Below are positions 28,682 to 35,409 of a stretch of 36,493 nt of DNA, piece after piece. Position 1 is the first letter of the stretch. Each line of letters starts with the position of its first letter. The stretch comes from Candidatus Shapirobacteria bacterium (GTDB lineage: Bacteria; Patescibacteriota; Microgenomatia; UBA12405): NCBI GenBank assembly GCA_018062705.1, contig JAGORQ010000009.1:1-36493 (forward strand), written 5' to 3'. Made by a program: the position numbers and the translations under genes. Under the pieces are notes generated by a model. That model saw only the letters and a program-made list of their open reading frames with translations, did no database searches and was not told the origin of the DNA.

Positions 28682-29314
28682 ATGGCTAAAGTAATTTATA
28701 AACGTCAGAAACAAATTTTGGAATATATCAGTCAGAGCATTGCTCGATATGGTTATGCTCCTACATTAACAGAAATTGCTGAGTTTTTGGGACTCTCGTC
28801 GTTGGCGACAGTGCATGAGCATTTGGCAACTTTAGAGAAAAAAGGGATGATTAGACGTTATCGTGGGGCGGTTCGAGGAATTGAAGTGATTGGTTTGGAT
28901 GAACCAAACACCGCTAGCAGTAAATATGGAGGCAATTTGGAATTGCCCATTTTGGGATATATTGCTTGTGGTGAGCCTATAGAGGCTTATACTGACCCAG
29001 GAGCTACCCTAATGGTTAATTCGACTTATGTGAAGCCAGGGGAAGATTCGTTTGTACTGCAGGCTAAGGGTGACTCGATGGTGGATGATGGGATACTGTC
29101 GGGAGATTACTTGGTAATTAAAAAACAAATCAGTGCTTTGAATGGTGATATCGTGGTGGCAGTGCTGAAAAATGGCTTTGCGACACTGAAGCGGTTTTAT
29201 AAAGAAAAAGATCGAATTCGACTGCAACCGGCAAACTCTACCATGTCCCCCATTTATGTGACTGAGGTAGAGATTAAGGGGAAGGTGGTGGCGGTCATCA
29301 GGCAATTTAATTAA
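28682..29314 (+). CDS. lexA: LexA-type SOS repressor
   Basis: A 210-residue repressor and self-cleaving protease of the SOS response. The N-terminal winged helix-turn-helix has RQKQILEYISQSIARYGYAP, LTEIAEFLGLSSLATVHEHL and EKKGMIRR. The S24 peptidase domain has the cleavage region LGYIACGEPIEA, Ser 132 in AKGDSMVDDG and Lys 170 in ATLKRFY. The bond that is Ala-Gly in most LexA proteins is here Cys 96-Gly 97, as in UmuD. ATG 28682 (MAKVIYKRQK) is chosen; 15 in-frame codons upstream belong to the promoter region. No other SOS gene lies in the window. Confidence 0.95.
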   Translation: MAKVIYKRQKQILEYISQSIARYGYAPTLTEIAEFLGLSSLATVHEHLATLEKKGMIRRYRGAVRGIEVIGLDEPNTASSKYGGNLELPILGYIACGEPIEAYTDPGATLMVNSTYVKPGEDSFVLQAKGDSMVDDGILSGDYLVIKKQISALNGDIVVAVLKNGFATLKRFYKEKDRIRLQPANSTMSPIYVTEVEIKGKVVAVIRQFN

Positions 29315-29342
29315 TAATTACGAATTACGAATTACTAATTAA
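29309..29342. repeat. ATTACGAATTAC-type AT-rich repeat
   Basis: Tandem AATTACGAATTACGAATTAC with flanking TAATTAA between lexA and rsmI; the same family as 5105-5168, 19858-19905 and 35312-35356. Confidence 0.6.
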
Positions 29343-29362
29343 GGCGGAAAATTTTTTGATTT

Positions 29363-30001
29363 ATGCTCTACATAATTTCAACACCAATAGGGAATTTGAA
29401 GGATATTACTTTGCGGGCGGTGGAAACATTGGAACAATTGGATATTTTGCTTTGCGAAGATACCAGAAAAACTGGGTTGTTGTTGCAAAACTTAAAAATA
29501 GCCAATAAACCAAAATTGGTGTCGTTTTATGATGAAGTGGAAAGACAAAAAATTCCTCAAGTGATGGAATGGCTAAGAGAAGGATTGGAGGTGGGGCTAG
29601 TGACTGATGCTGGGACACCGTTGATTTCTGATCCGGGATGGTTGTTGGTTAAAAAATGCCATGACGAAGGCGTAAAATATACGGCACTGCCAGGTGCAAG
29701 TGCGGTGATTAATGCCTTGGTGTTGTCAGGCTTGCCAGTGGCAAGGTTTTGTTTTTTGGGTTTTTTGCCCAAAAAAGAGGGTGATATTAAAAAGCTTTTG
29801 GAAAAATATAAGGATTTTGAAGGGGTAAAGGTGGTTTACGACTCCCCGCTTCGAGTGGAAAAGTCAATAAAAATAATTCAAGAAGTTAATGGTGACAATA
29901 CGGATGTGCGGATAGTCCGGGAGATGACCAAGATGTATGAGTCGGTGGACCGAGAATTTGGGGGTGATACTCGGGGTGAGGTGGTGATTGTATTTATATA
30001 G
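29363..30001 (+). CDS. rsmI: 16S rRNA (cytidine-1402 2'-O) methyltransferase
   Basis: Tetrapyrrole-methylase-fold enzyme of 212 residues that methylates C1402 in the decoding centre. Typical motifs: STPIGNLKDITLRAVETL, CEDTRKTGLLL, LVTDAGTPLISDPG (SAM-binding), TALPGASAVINALVLSGL, FLGFLPKK and REMTKMYESVDREF. E. coli RsmI is about 286 residues, but short forms that end soon after the MYE region are common. The stop is directly followed by a palindromic repeat. A second, synonymously different version of the MYESVDREFGGD codons stands 0.7 kb downstream (30648-30688), so the present 3' end may have been brought by the inserted module. Confidence 0.95.
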   Translation: MLYIISTPIGNLKDITLRAVETLEQLDILLCEDTRKTGLLLQNLKIANKPKLVSFYDEVERQKIPQVMEWLREGLEVGLVTDAGTPLISDPGWLLVKKCHDEGVKYTALPGASAVINALVLSGLPVARFCFLGFLPKKEGDIKKLLEKYKDFEGVKVVYDSPLRVEKSIKIIQEVNGDNTDVRIVREMTKMYESVDREFGGDTRGEVVIVFI

Positions 30002-30084
30002 ATTCCCGCCTGCGCGGGAATGACTTTGGAGTAAAGCGCGGGAATGACTTTGGAGTAATACGCGAGATTGACGTTAGAGTTGAT
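30001..30084. repeat. Palindromic repeat array, left of the GIY-YIG gene
   Basis: GATTCCCGCCTGCGCGGGAA then TGAC forms a hairpin (30001-30023) beginning at the rsmI stop. Two shorter copies of its right half follow in tandem (TTTGGAGTAAAGCGCGGGAA and TTTGGAGTAATACGCGAGAT, each ending TGAC or TTGAC). Confidence 0.85.
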
Positions 30085-30103
30085 TGCAGGAATGATTTGA
30101 TAT

Positions 30104-30406
30104 ATGGTTCTAAAAACTAAATATTTTTCGGTTTATATAATGGCCAGTCAGAAAAACGGAACTTTGTATACAGGTGTTACCTCAAATTTAGCCAGAAGAG
30201 TTTACGAACATAAAACAGGAATAGTCGAAGGTTTTACTGATCGATATTCTGTTCACAATCTAGTTTATTTTGAAGTCCATGAAGATCCAATATCAGCGAT
30301 TATTCGAGAAAAACAAATTAAAAAATGGAAACGGGAGTGGAAAATAAAACTGATTGAAACAAAAAATCCAGAATGGATTGATCTATACAAAGATATTGTG
30401 TGGTGA
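30104..30406 (+). CDS. GIY-YIG nuclease family protein flanked by palindromes
   Basis: A 100-residue endonuclease of the YhbQ-like group: KYFSVYIMASQKNGTLYTGV (VYI and YTG), NLARRVYEHK with the conserved Arg and His, DRYSVHNLVYFEVHEDPISA, and IIREKQIKKWKREWK with the metal Glu; the end NPEWIDLY is typical of this subgroup. It lies inside a cassette of ATTCCCGC-type palindromes, bounded left by the rsmI stop and right by a displaced rsmI 3' end. The frame is intact. It is of a different subgroup from the tRNA-associated copies. It probably cuts DNA during spread of the cassette (inference); repair function is the other choice. Confidence 0.92.
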   Translation: MVLKTKYFSVYIMASQKNGTLYTGVTSNLARRVYEHKTGIVEGFTDRYSVHNLVYFEVHEDPISAIIREKQIKKWKREWKIKLIETKNPEWIDLYKDIVW

Positions 30407-30411
30407 CGTAA

Positions 30412-30645
30412 GGTCATCCCTGCGAAGGCAGGGATCCATGAATTTGAAGTTTGTTTATATAGATTCCCGTCTCCGCGGGAATGACTACTAAAAGTATGCA
30501 AAAATGACTGTTGTATTTTTTATTTAATGTTTGAAGACATCAGAGAGTCATCCCTGCGAAGGCAGGGATCCAGAGGTTGTAGAATGTTTGTATAGATTCC
30601 CGCCTTCGCGGGAATGACTTTGGAGTAATACGCGGGATTGACTAT
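30412..30645. repeat. Palindromic repeat array, right of the GIY-YIG gene
   Basis: Four hairpins in alternating orientation: GGTCATCCCTGCGAAGGCAG GGATCC at 30412-30437, AGATTCCCGTCTCCGCGGGA ATGAC at 30460-30484, GTCATCCCTGCGAAGGCAGG GATCC at 30547-30572, and AGATTCCCGCCTTCGCGGGA ATGAC at 30594-30618. The last is followed by TTTGGAGTAATACGCGGGAT TGAC. This REP-like family is widespread in bacteria. The 250-base stretch has no gene. Confidence 0.88.
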
Positions 30646-30647
30646 GC

Positions 30648-30688
30648 TTGTACGAATCAGTGGATAAGGAGTTTGGGGGGTGATACTG
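30648..30688 (+). pseudogene. Displaced 3' end of an rsmI gene
   Basis: The frame reads LYESVDKEFGG-stop against MYESVDREFGG in rsmI (29933-29965). Of the codons that differ, all except the first and one Arg-to-Lys change differ only at the third base (TAT/TAC, GAG/GAA, TCG/TCA, GAC/GAT, GAA/GAG). Homology continues as TGATACT after a one-base insertion. It begins directly where the palindrome array ends. Confidence 0.7.
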
Positions 30689-30725
30689 TTTACTTAGATT
30701 GTTTGAAGTGTTACAATATACTTTG

Positions 30726-31061
30726 ATGAAAGTAAATGTTAGAACACTTGAAGGATTAATTGAAATAGGTGAGGAGGTGTTTGAACCTATCACAGCGGGA
30801 GAAGATATTGCATCCAGAATTCAACGCAAAGATAATAGAGAAGTATTGGGAGGGCTACCGTTCAGTATGATTATGGCCAGAAAAAATGGATCGATGGGGA
30901 TCGACTTAGGATTTGGTGAGGTGAAGGTGGTGTCGACTAGTCCACAGACCTGCTTTAATGTGCGACTTGATGGATCAACCTGGATTACCATAGAAAGTGG
31001 TAAGTACGAAGTTTATAGTAAGAATCTTTTGGCAGCCATGGTAGAAGTTAGACAAAGTTAG
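30726..31061 (+). CDS. Small orphan protein 1 of the rsmI-ppsA island
   Basis: A 111-residue soluble protein starting MKVNVRTLEGLIEIGEEVFE. The second half looks beta-rich (GFGEVKVVSTSPQTCFNVRL, DGSTWITIESGKYEVYSKNL). A TACAAT box at 30712-30717 is 8 bases before the ATG. Its last strand pattern (VRLDGSTWITIESGKYEV) is loosely like that in the genes at 31105 and 31941, so the island may hold distant paralogues. No known family is recognised and no catalytic motif is seen. Confidence 0.65.
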   Translation: MKVNVRTLEGLIEIGEEVFEPITAGEDIASRIQRKDNREVLGGLPFSMIMARKNGSMGIDLGFGEVKVVSTSPQTCFNVRLDGSTWITIESGKYEVYSKNLLAAMVEVRQS

Positions 31062-31104
31062 TGTGTTTAGGTGATAATTTATACTTAGTGATATAATTTG
31101 ATAT

Positions 31105-31431
31105 ATGCCGTCAAGAACGGAAGGAGTTCAATTAACTAGAAAACTTAAGAAGGGGAAAATTGAGGTGACAAAATTAGATGGGGTTGCCGAGGCGATTGCT
31201 GTAGTGACTGATCTAGGTTGCGGTATTACCGTTACTCCTCCTGGGGGTAACCCACAAGATTGTTTAACGTTTTATCATGAAGGTGATGACTATTTTAGTC
31301 GAGGGCATGTGGTAACTTTAATACCTGGCCAACGGGTAATAGCATTTACTGATGAAGACAGTTTATTGATAAGTGGCCATCCGGTTAATGGAATGCCGGG
31401 ACTGAGAGTGATAAATACTTTTGGACAATAA
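31105..31431 (+). CDS. Small orphan protein 2 of the rsmI-ppsA island
   Basis: A 108-residue soluble protein, basic at the start (MPSRTEGVQLTRKLKKGKIE) and beta-rich afterwards (AIAVVTDLGCGITVTPPGGN, HVVTLIPGQRVIAFTDEDSL). TATAAT at 31092-31097 stands 7 bases before the ATG, a clear leaderless promoter. Two Cys are present (LGCG, QDCL). The gene is on its own promoter, like each gene of the island. Function unknown. Confidence 0.7.
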   Translation: MPSRTEGVQLTRKLKKGKIEVTKLDGVAEAIAVVTDLGCGITVTPPGGNPQDCLTFYHEGDDYFSRGHVVTLIPGQRVIAFTDEDSLLISGHPVNGMPGLRVINTFGQ

Positions 31432-31466
31432 TTTTAATTTTGATATAGTTTGTTGTATAATTCGGA

Positions 31467-31859
31467 ATGAGAGCTAAAAATACAGAATTGGTCTTTGATG
31501 TTTTTCCAGTTATTTTAGAGGATGGTAAAAACGTCAGAAGAGTTGGCAAATCCCCTTTGGTCAAAGGATTGAGAAGTATTGACATTCTTGAGTTAAGACA
31601 AAAACTAGACCCATCGTTTGTGCCAAGTGCTGTTGGGGATATAGAAGTGATAGGAGTGCGTGGTGCTCATGTCTATATCGCAATAGATTCTAGTGGAGGA
31701 CCTTTGAGAACAGAAATTAATGGTATTAAGTCGAGAGCGGTAGATTTTATTACTCTAAATGGTAATAACAGGAGGATTAATTTATTTGATTCCTTTGGTG
31801 CTACTTCAGGTAATCCGGTAAAGGGTATCGGCGTTTTAGTTAGAAACATAGCAAAATAG
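31467..31859 (+). CDS. Small orphan protein 3 of the rsmI-ppsA island
   Basis: A 130-residue soluble protein (MRAKNTELVFDVFPVILEDG...). TATAAT at 31456-31461 is 5 bases before the ATG. The stretch VGKSPLVKGLRS is encoded by CCCCTTTGGTCAAAGGATTG, which resembles the DUF559-type palindrome core and may be a repeat insertion. The stop is 5 bases before a displaced ppsA 3' end, just as the gene at 31941 stops at the real ppsA end. No family is recognised. Confidence 0.7.
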   Translation: MRAKNTELVFDVFPVILEDGKNVRRVGKSPLVKGLRSIDILELRQKLDPSFVPSAVGDIEVIGVRGAHVYIAIDSSGGPLRTEINGIKSRAVDFITLNGNNRRINLFDSFGATSGNPVKGIGVLVRNIAK

Positions 31860-31864
31860 TTTTT

Positions 31865-31909
31865 TTAAATTTTCTTTTCTGCCCAGGAGATAGTCTCTCA
31901 GGTGCGGTT
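31865..31909 (-). pseudogene. Displaced 3' end of a ppsA gene
   Basis: On the minus strand the codons read NRT-stop-ETISWAEKKI-stop, against DRTREIISWAEKKI-stop in ppsA (32303-32347). ACT/ACC, GCT/GCA, GAG/GAA, AAG/AAA and the stops TAG/TAA differ only at the third base. One Arg codon has become TGA and one Ile codon ACT. It is too short to be a gene and marks the former end of a ppsA homologue. Confidence 0.8.
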
Positions 31910-31940
31910 GTTTTTGATCTAGTTTGTTGTATAATTTGAA

Positions 31941-32306
31941 ATGTTTGAAAATTTGGCGGGTTTTATATTACCAGTATTTTATAAAGATGGTGAGTGGACG
32001 AGTATTAGAGTTGAAAGAGTAAATATACCGATCGAAGGGGAAATAAATGTTGATAATATTTTAAAGGGTGACATTAATTTACGTAAAATTTATAAAAGTG
32101 CAAGAGTTTCTACTGTTACGTCGACTGAAAAGGGATTGTTGGTTCGTGCTGTAAAGGGAAAAGAAATTAGAGTGGTTGGACCTGGAGAGGATATGGTTGC
32201 AGAGTCAGCAAGGGCTGTAACAATTAGACATATTGGTGTTGTTGCTTGCAATACTTTTGAGTTTAATGGCGAACTTGGTTTGTGGATTGTGAGAAGTAAA
32301 ACCTAA
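31941..32306 (+). CDS. Small orphan protein 4 of the rsmI-ppsA island
   Basis: A 121-residue soluble protein starting MFENLAGFILPVFYKDGEWT, beta-rich at the end (KGLLVRAVKGKEIRVVGPGE, AVTIRHIGVVACNTFEFNGE). TATAAT at 31930-31935 is 5 bases before the ATG. The 27 bases before the ATG are almost the same as those before the gene at 31467 (both contain TAGTTTGTTGTATAATT). Its TAA stop overlaps the stop codon of the convergent ppsA. Function unknown. Confidence 0.7.
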   Translation: MFENLAGFILPVFYKDGEWTSIRVERVNIPIEGEINVDNILKGDINLRKIYKSARVSTVTSTEKGLLVRAVKGKEIRVVGPGEDMVAESARAVTIRHIGVVACNTFEFNGELGLWIVRSKT

Positions 32307-34585
32307 ATCTTCTTCTCAGCCCAGGAGATTATCTCGCGAGTGCGGTCGATAGCGTCAGGAGACACCGAAATTGAGGTGACGCCCCATTTGACCAATTTTT
32401 CCACTAAATCAGGATGATTGCTGGGCGCTTGGCCACAAATTGAAGCATTTAGACCACGATTTTTAGCCTTGGTAATAGCTCGTTTGAGGCTCCAGAGTAC
32501 GGCCGGGTCAAGTTCGTTGAAGTCGCGGGCGACTTCACCATTGTCGCGGTCAAGACCAAGAGTCAGCATGGTCAGGTCATTGCTACCAATACTGATGCCG
32601 TCGATACCGACGTCGATAAATTTGTCTAATAAAATAACGTTGCTGGGAATTTCCACCATCATGTAAAGTTTGAATGAGGGGGAGCGAAGAAGGCCGTGGT
32701 CACTAATTATTTTTTTGACTAATTCAAGCTCACGAGGAGTGCGAACAAAAGGAATCATCAGCCAGAGATTTTTGAGATTGTATTTGTTGCGCACCATTTT
32801 GATGGCTTCTAGCTCCATGGCAAATACATCTGGTGAGTGAATATAGCGAGTGGCACCACGGAAGCCTAGAAGTGGGTTCGGTTCTTCTGGTTCATAGAGT
32901 TTTCCCCACTTAAGATAGCGATATTCGTTCGTCTTAAAATCAGTTGCCCGATAAATAACTGGACGAGGGTTGAAGTTTTTACAAAATTCCAATAGTCCTT
33001 TGGCAAGCTTTTCAATATATTCTTTTTGTTTGCCTTCGGTGATCATTTTTTTGGGGTGAACGCCAATGTTGGCAATCATAAATTCGGCGCGGAGAAGTCC
33101 GACACCGTCAACATGACGTTTGGAAATTTCCTTGGCCAATTCTGGTTCACCCAAATTGACAAACACCTTGGTGGCAGTAATTATTTTTTTGGTAGCAGTT
33201 TTTTTGAGGGAATTGTTGGCGATAAAATTGTCGGCGGATGAGGCTTTGTCGGTGGTGACTAAATTTCCCAACCAAACTTCGCCAGTGGTGCCATTGAGGG
33301 TGACTACCTGGCCTTCTTTTAAAAACTTGGTGGCAGTGGCGGTGCCAACAACACAAGGCACACCTAGCTCGCGAGAGACAATGGCGGCATGGGAAGTTTG
33401 ACCACCTTTGTCAGTAATGATTCCAGCGACTTTTTTCATAGCGGGGACAAAGTCGGGAGTAGTCATGGAAGTGACCAGAATTTGGCCGGGTTTGACTCGA
33501 CTGATTTCTTTGGGAGAGTGAATCAAAATAACTGGTCCAGAACTGGTGCCGGGGCTAGCTGGCTCGCCTTTTAAATCAGGCTTTTGATTAACAGTGTTTT
33601 GATGGTCAAGCGTTTTTTGATTGCTTATGGTAGTGGTAATGGGTCGTGTTTGGACAATAAAGATTTCACCCTTACTAATGGCAAATTCAATATCTTGAGG
33701 TTTGGCATAGTGATTGTGAAGTTTTTGGCCGATACGGGCAATTTTGATGGCGTCAGTGTCGGATAGTTTGACTCGGTTCTGTTTGTATTTTGGAACGGAC
33801 ACTTCCTTGGTTTCGTTAATAGATTTTAAAAGTTGGACGTCTTGATTAACAGTGTTTTTGGAGATGATGTTCCAATTGCTTTTGTCGATGACGAATTGAT
33901 CGGGGGTAACTCGGCCCTGAACAATGTACTCCCCTAGCCCCCAGATAGCTTCAACGACAATCTGATTTTTATTGTTGGTGACCGGATTCTGGGTGAACAT
34001 AATGCCCGAGACTTCAGAATTAATCATTTTTTGGACAGGGACAGCCACGCCAACTTTGAAATGATCGTAATGTTTTTTAACGCGATAGTAGATGGAGCGG
34101 GGGGTAAAAAGTGATGACCAACAACTCCGAACTCGGTGAACGACATTGGCTTCACCAACGACATGAAGATAAGTGTCTTGTTGACCGGCAAAGGAGGCGT
34201 CGGCACTGTCCTCGGCGGTGGCAGAGGAACGGACGGCGACTGGGGAATTGACGAGCCCGCCATAATCAGACAGTTTTTTGTATGCCTTCATAATCTCTTG
34301 GCTCAGATTTTGGTCGAGAGGTAACTCGTTGATAAGTTTGCGGATTTTTTGGGAGGCGTGATGGAGCTGGTCGGGCTTGTCAATATCAGTGGTTTTGAGA
34401 ATGTTGCTGATCTGGAGTTTGAGCTGGTGTTGTTTGATAAAGTCGAAGTAAGCCGAGGCAGTCACGACAAACCCATTTGGTACTGGAATACCAAGGTGGT
34501 ACATTTCACCAAGGTTGGCGCCTTTACCACCGACGATATTGACGTCGTCAAAACGAATATCTTTGAACCACAAAATATTATTCAT
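32303..34585 (-). CDS. ppsA: Phosphoenolpyruvate synthase
   Basis: Makes PEP from pyruvate and ATP (AMP and phosphate released), linking pyruvate to gluconeogenesis. Three parts are in order: N-terminal nucleotide-binding domain (VGGKGANLGEMYHLGIPVPN, VAVRSSATAEDSADASFAGQ, MINSEVSGIMFTQNPVT), central phosphohistidine domain (DKGGQTSHAAIVSRELGVPC with the catalytic His), and C-terminal TIM-barrel pyruvate domain (VDGVGLLRAEFMI, SIGSNDLTMLTLGLDRDNG, NASICGQAPSNHPD with the catalytic Cys). The ATG at 34585 (MNNILWFKDI) is preferred to an upstream one. The 760-residue length is normal. PEP made here can feed cell-surface sugar synthesis. Confidence 0.97.
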   Translation of the reverse strand: MNNILWFKDIRFDDVNIVGGKGANLGEMYHLGIPVPNGFVVTASAYFDFIKQHQLKLQISNILKTTDIDKPDQLHHASQKIRKLINELPLDQNLSQEIMKAYKKLSDYGGLVNSPVAVRSSATAEDSADASFAGQQDTYLHVVGEANVVHRVRSCWSSLFTPRSIYYRVKKHYDHFKVGVAVPVQKMINSEVSGIMFTQNPVTNNKNQIVVEAIWGLGEYIVQGRVTPDQFVIDKSNWNIISKNTVNQDVQLLKSINETKEVSVPKYKQNRVKLSDTDAIKIARIGQKLHNHYAKPQDIEFAISKGEIFIVQTRPITTTISNQKTLDHQNTVNQKPDLKGEPASPGTSSGPVILIHSPKEISRVKPGQILVTSMTTPDFVPAMKKVAGIITDKGGQTSHAAIVSRELGVPCVVGTATATKFLKEGQVVTLNGTTGEVWLGNLVTTDKASSADNFIANNSLKKTATKKIITATKVFVNLGEPELAKEISKRHVDGVGLLRAEFMIANIGVHPKKMITEGKQKEYIEKLAKGLLEFCKNFNPRPVIYRATDFKTNEYRYLKWGKLYEPEEPNPLLGFRGATRYIHSPDVFAMELEAIKMVRNKYNLKNLWLMIPFVRTPRELELVKKIISDHGLLRSPSFKLYMMVEIPSNVILLDKFIDVGIDGISIGSNDLTMLTLGLDRDNGEVARDFNELDPAVLWSLKRAITKAKNRGLNASICGQAPSNHPDLVEKLVKWGVTSISVSPDAIDRTREIISWAEKKI

Positions 34586-34708
34586 AAAAACTCTAAACAC
34601 TAAACTCTAAATCCCAAAAATGGGTTGATATTAAAATAATACACTCAAAATGGTTGTAAATGGTAAATGATAAATGTCAAATTTTGTGAATGGGTGGTAT
34701 ATTTGGCT

Positions 34709-34936
34709 ATGGGAAGTTTGGGGTCGGGAATACTATTTGGAGAGAATAAAGTGCCGGAAAAGCCAGTGGGTTATGTTGAAAAAGACCAGGAGGAAATAGA
34801 AAATATTTTGGCAAAAATTAAGAATATCCCAATTGCTCCAGTAGCAATAAAAAAGAAAAAGCGTAAAAAGAAAGTATTTGAGCCGATAAAGAAAATGACG
34901 TTAATTGAACGGATTAAGTTTGTGTTGAAGGGTTAG
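34709..34936 (+). CDS. Small Lys-rich protein, hypothetical
   Basis: A 75-residue protein: a Gly-rich start (MGSLGSGILFGENKVPEKPV), an acidic middle (EKDQEEIENILAKIKNIP), a strongly basic stretch (IKKKKRKKKVFEPIKKM), and a helical end. ATG 34709 has a TATATT box 5 bases upstream; longer frames to 34667 are possible. The basic run could contact nucleic acid or membrane. It overlaps the end of the convergent cupin gene by 23 bases. No known family is recognised. Confidence 0.55.
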   Translation: MGSLGSGILFGENKVPEKPVGYVEKDQEEIENILAKIKNIPIAPVAIKKKKRKKKVFEPIKKMTLIERIKFVLKG

Positions 34937-35312
34937 ATTGCCAGCCACGGTTGGCGGTGGAACGGAGATCTTCGGTTTCGGTGGGACGGGAATAATCATC
35001 CTCTAGTCTGAAGGTTGAACCTAGCTCGGGAGTGGAGACTTCCACGGTGACACAGTTAGTGGTTGCGATAAAACGGTGGTGGGTGTTGGGGTTGACGGTG
35101 TAGCCAACATTTGGCATCATCTCGATGGTTTTGTCACCGAGAATGAATTTAGCTTGACCAGAGAGCAACATGATGGTTTCGGTTTTTTGGTCGTGGTATT
35201 GGAGTGACCAGCGCTTACCAGCTTGGGTAAAGGCCATTTTGCCAGTGTAGGGCAAATCCTCTTCGGTAAATTTTATTTCGAAACCCCAAGGTTTAACAAT
35301 TTTTGTAGTCAC
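34914..35312 (-). CDS. Cupin domain protein (mannose-6-phosphate isomerase type II-like)
   Basis: A 132-residue single cupin. It begins KIVKPWGFEIKF, the usual beginning of C-terminal mannose-phosphate isomerase domains; KRWSLQYHDQKTETIMLLSG carries motif 1 with metal ligands (His, Gln/Lys, Glu) and NPNTHHRFIATTNCVTVEVS motif 2 with the second His. A typical final EDDYSR is present. It may isomerise a hexose phosphate or bind a sugar; a single-domain enzyme of this type is less studied. It converges on the basic protein and stands upstream of no clear operon partner. Confidence 0.83.
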   Translation of the reverse strand: MTTKIVKPWGFEIKFTEEDLPYTGKMAFTQAGKRWSLQYHDQKTETIMLLSGQAKFILGDKTIEMMPNVGYTVNPNTHHRFIATTNCVTVEVSTPELGSTFRLEDDYSRPTETEDLRSTANRGWQSNPSTQT

Positions 35313-35356
35313 AAAAATTAATTAATAATTAATAGTTAATAATGGCTAATTAAATA
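35312..35356. repeat. AATTAATAATTAATAG-type AT-rich repeat
   Basis: Another member of the TAATTA-type intergenic family, between the divergent cupin and inositol-phosphatase genes; it may cover their promoters. Confidence 0.55.
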
Positions 35357-35409
35357 CAAAAACACAAGCGTTAAAAGCATTGTAAAAATTTCTTGTTATA
35401 CTGAAATTT

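Noticed and set aside
30001-30645. Palindromes as intrinsic terminators of rsmI
   Set aside because: They lack T runs and occur in both orientations several times around one gene; they fit a REP-like family better, although the first may still slow transcription.
30001-34600. Assembly chimera as the only explanation for displaced rsmI and ppsA ends
   Set aside because: It cannot be excluded from sequence alone, but the relics lie at exact module borders and the same logic appears at tRNA loci, so a biological cause is at least as likely. Read coverage would decide.
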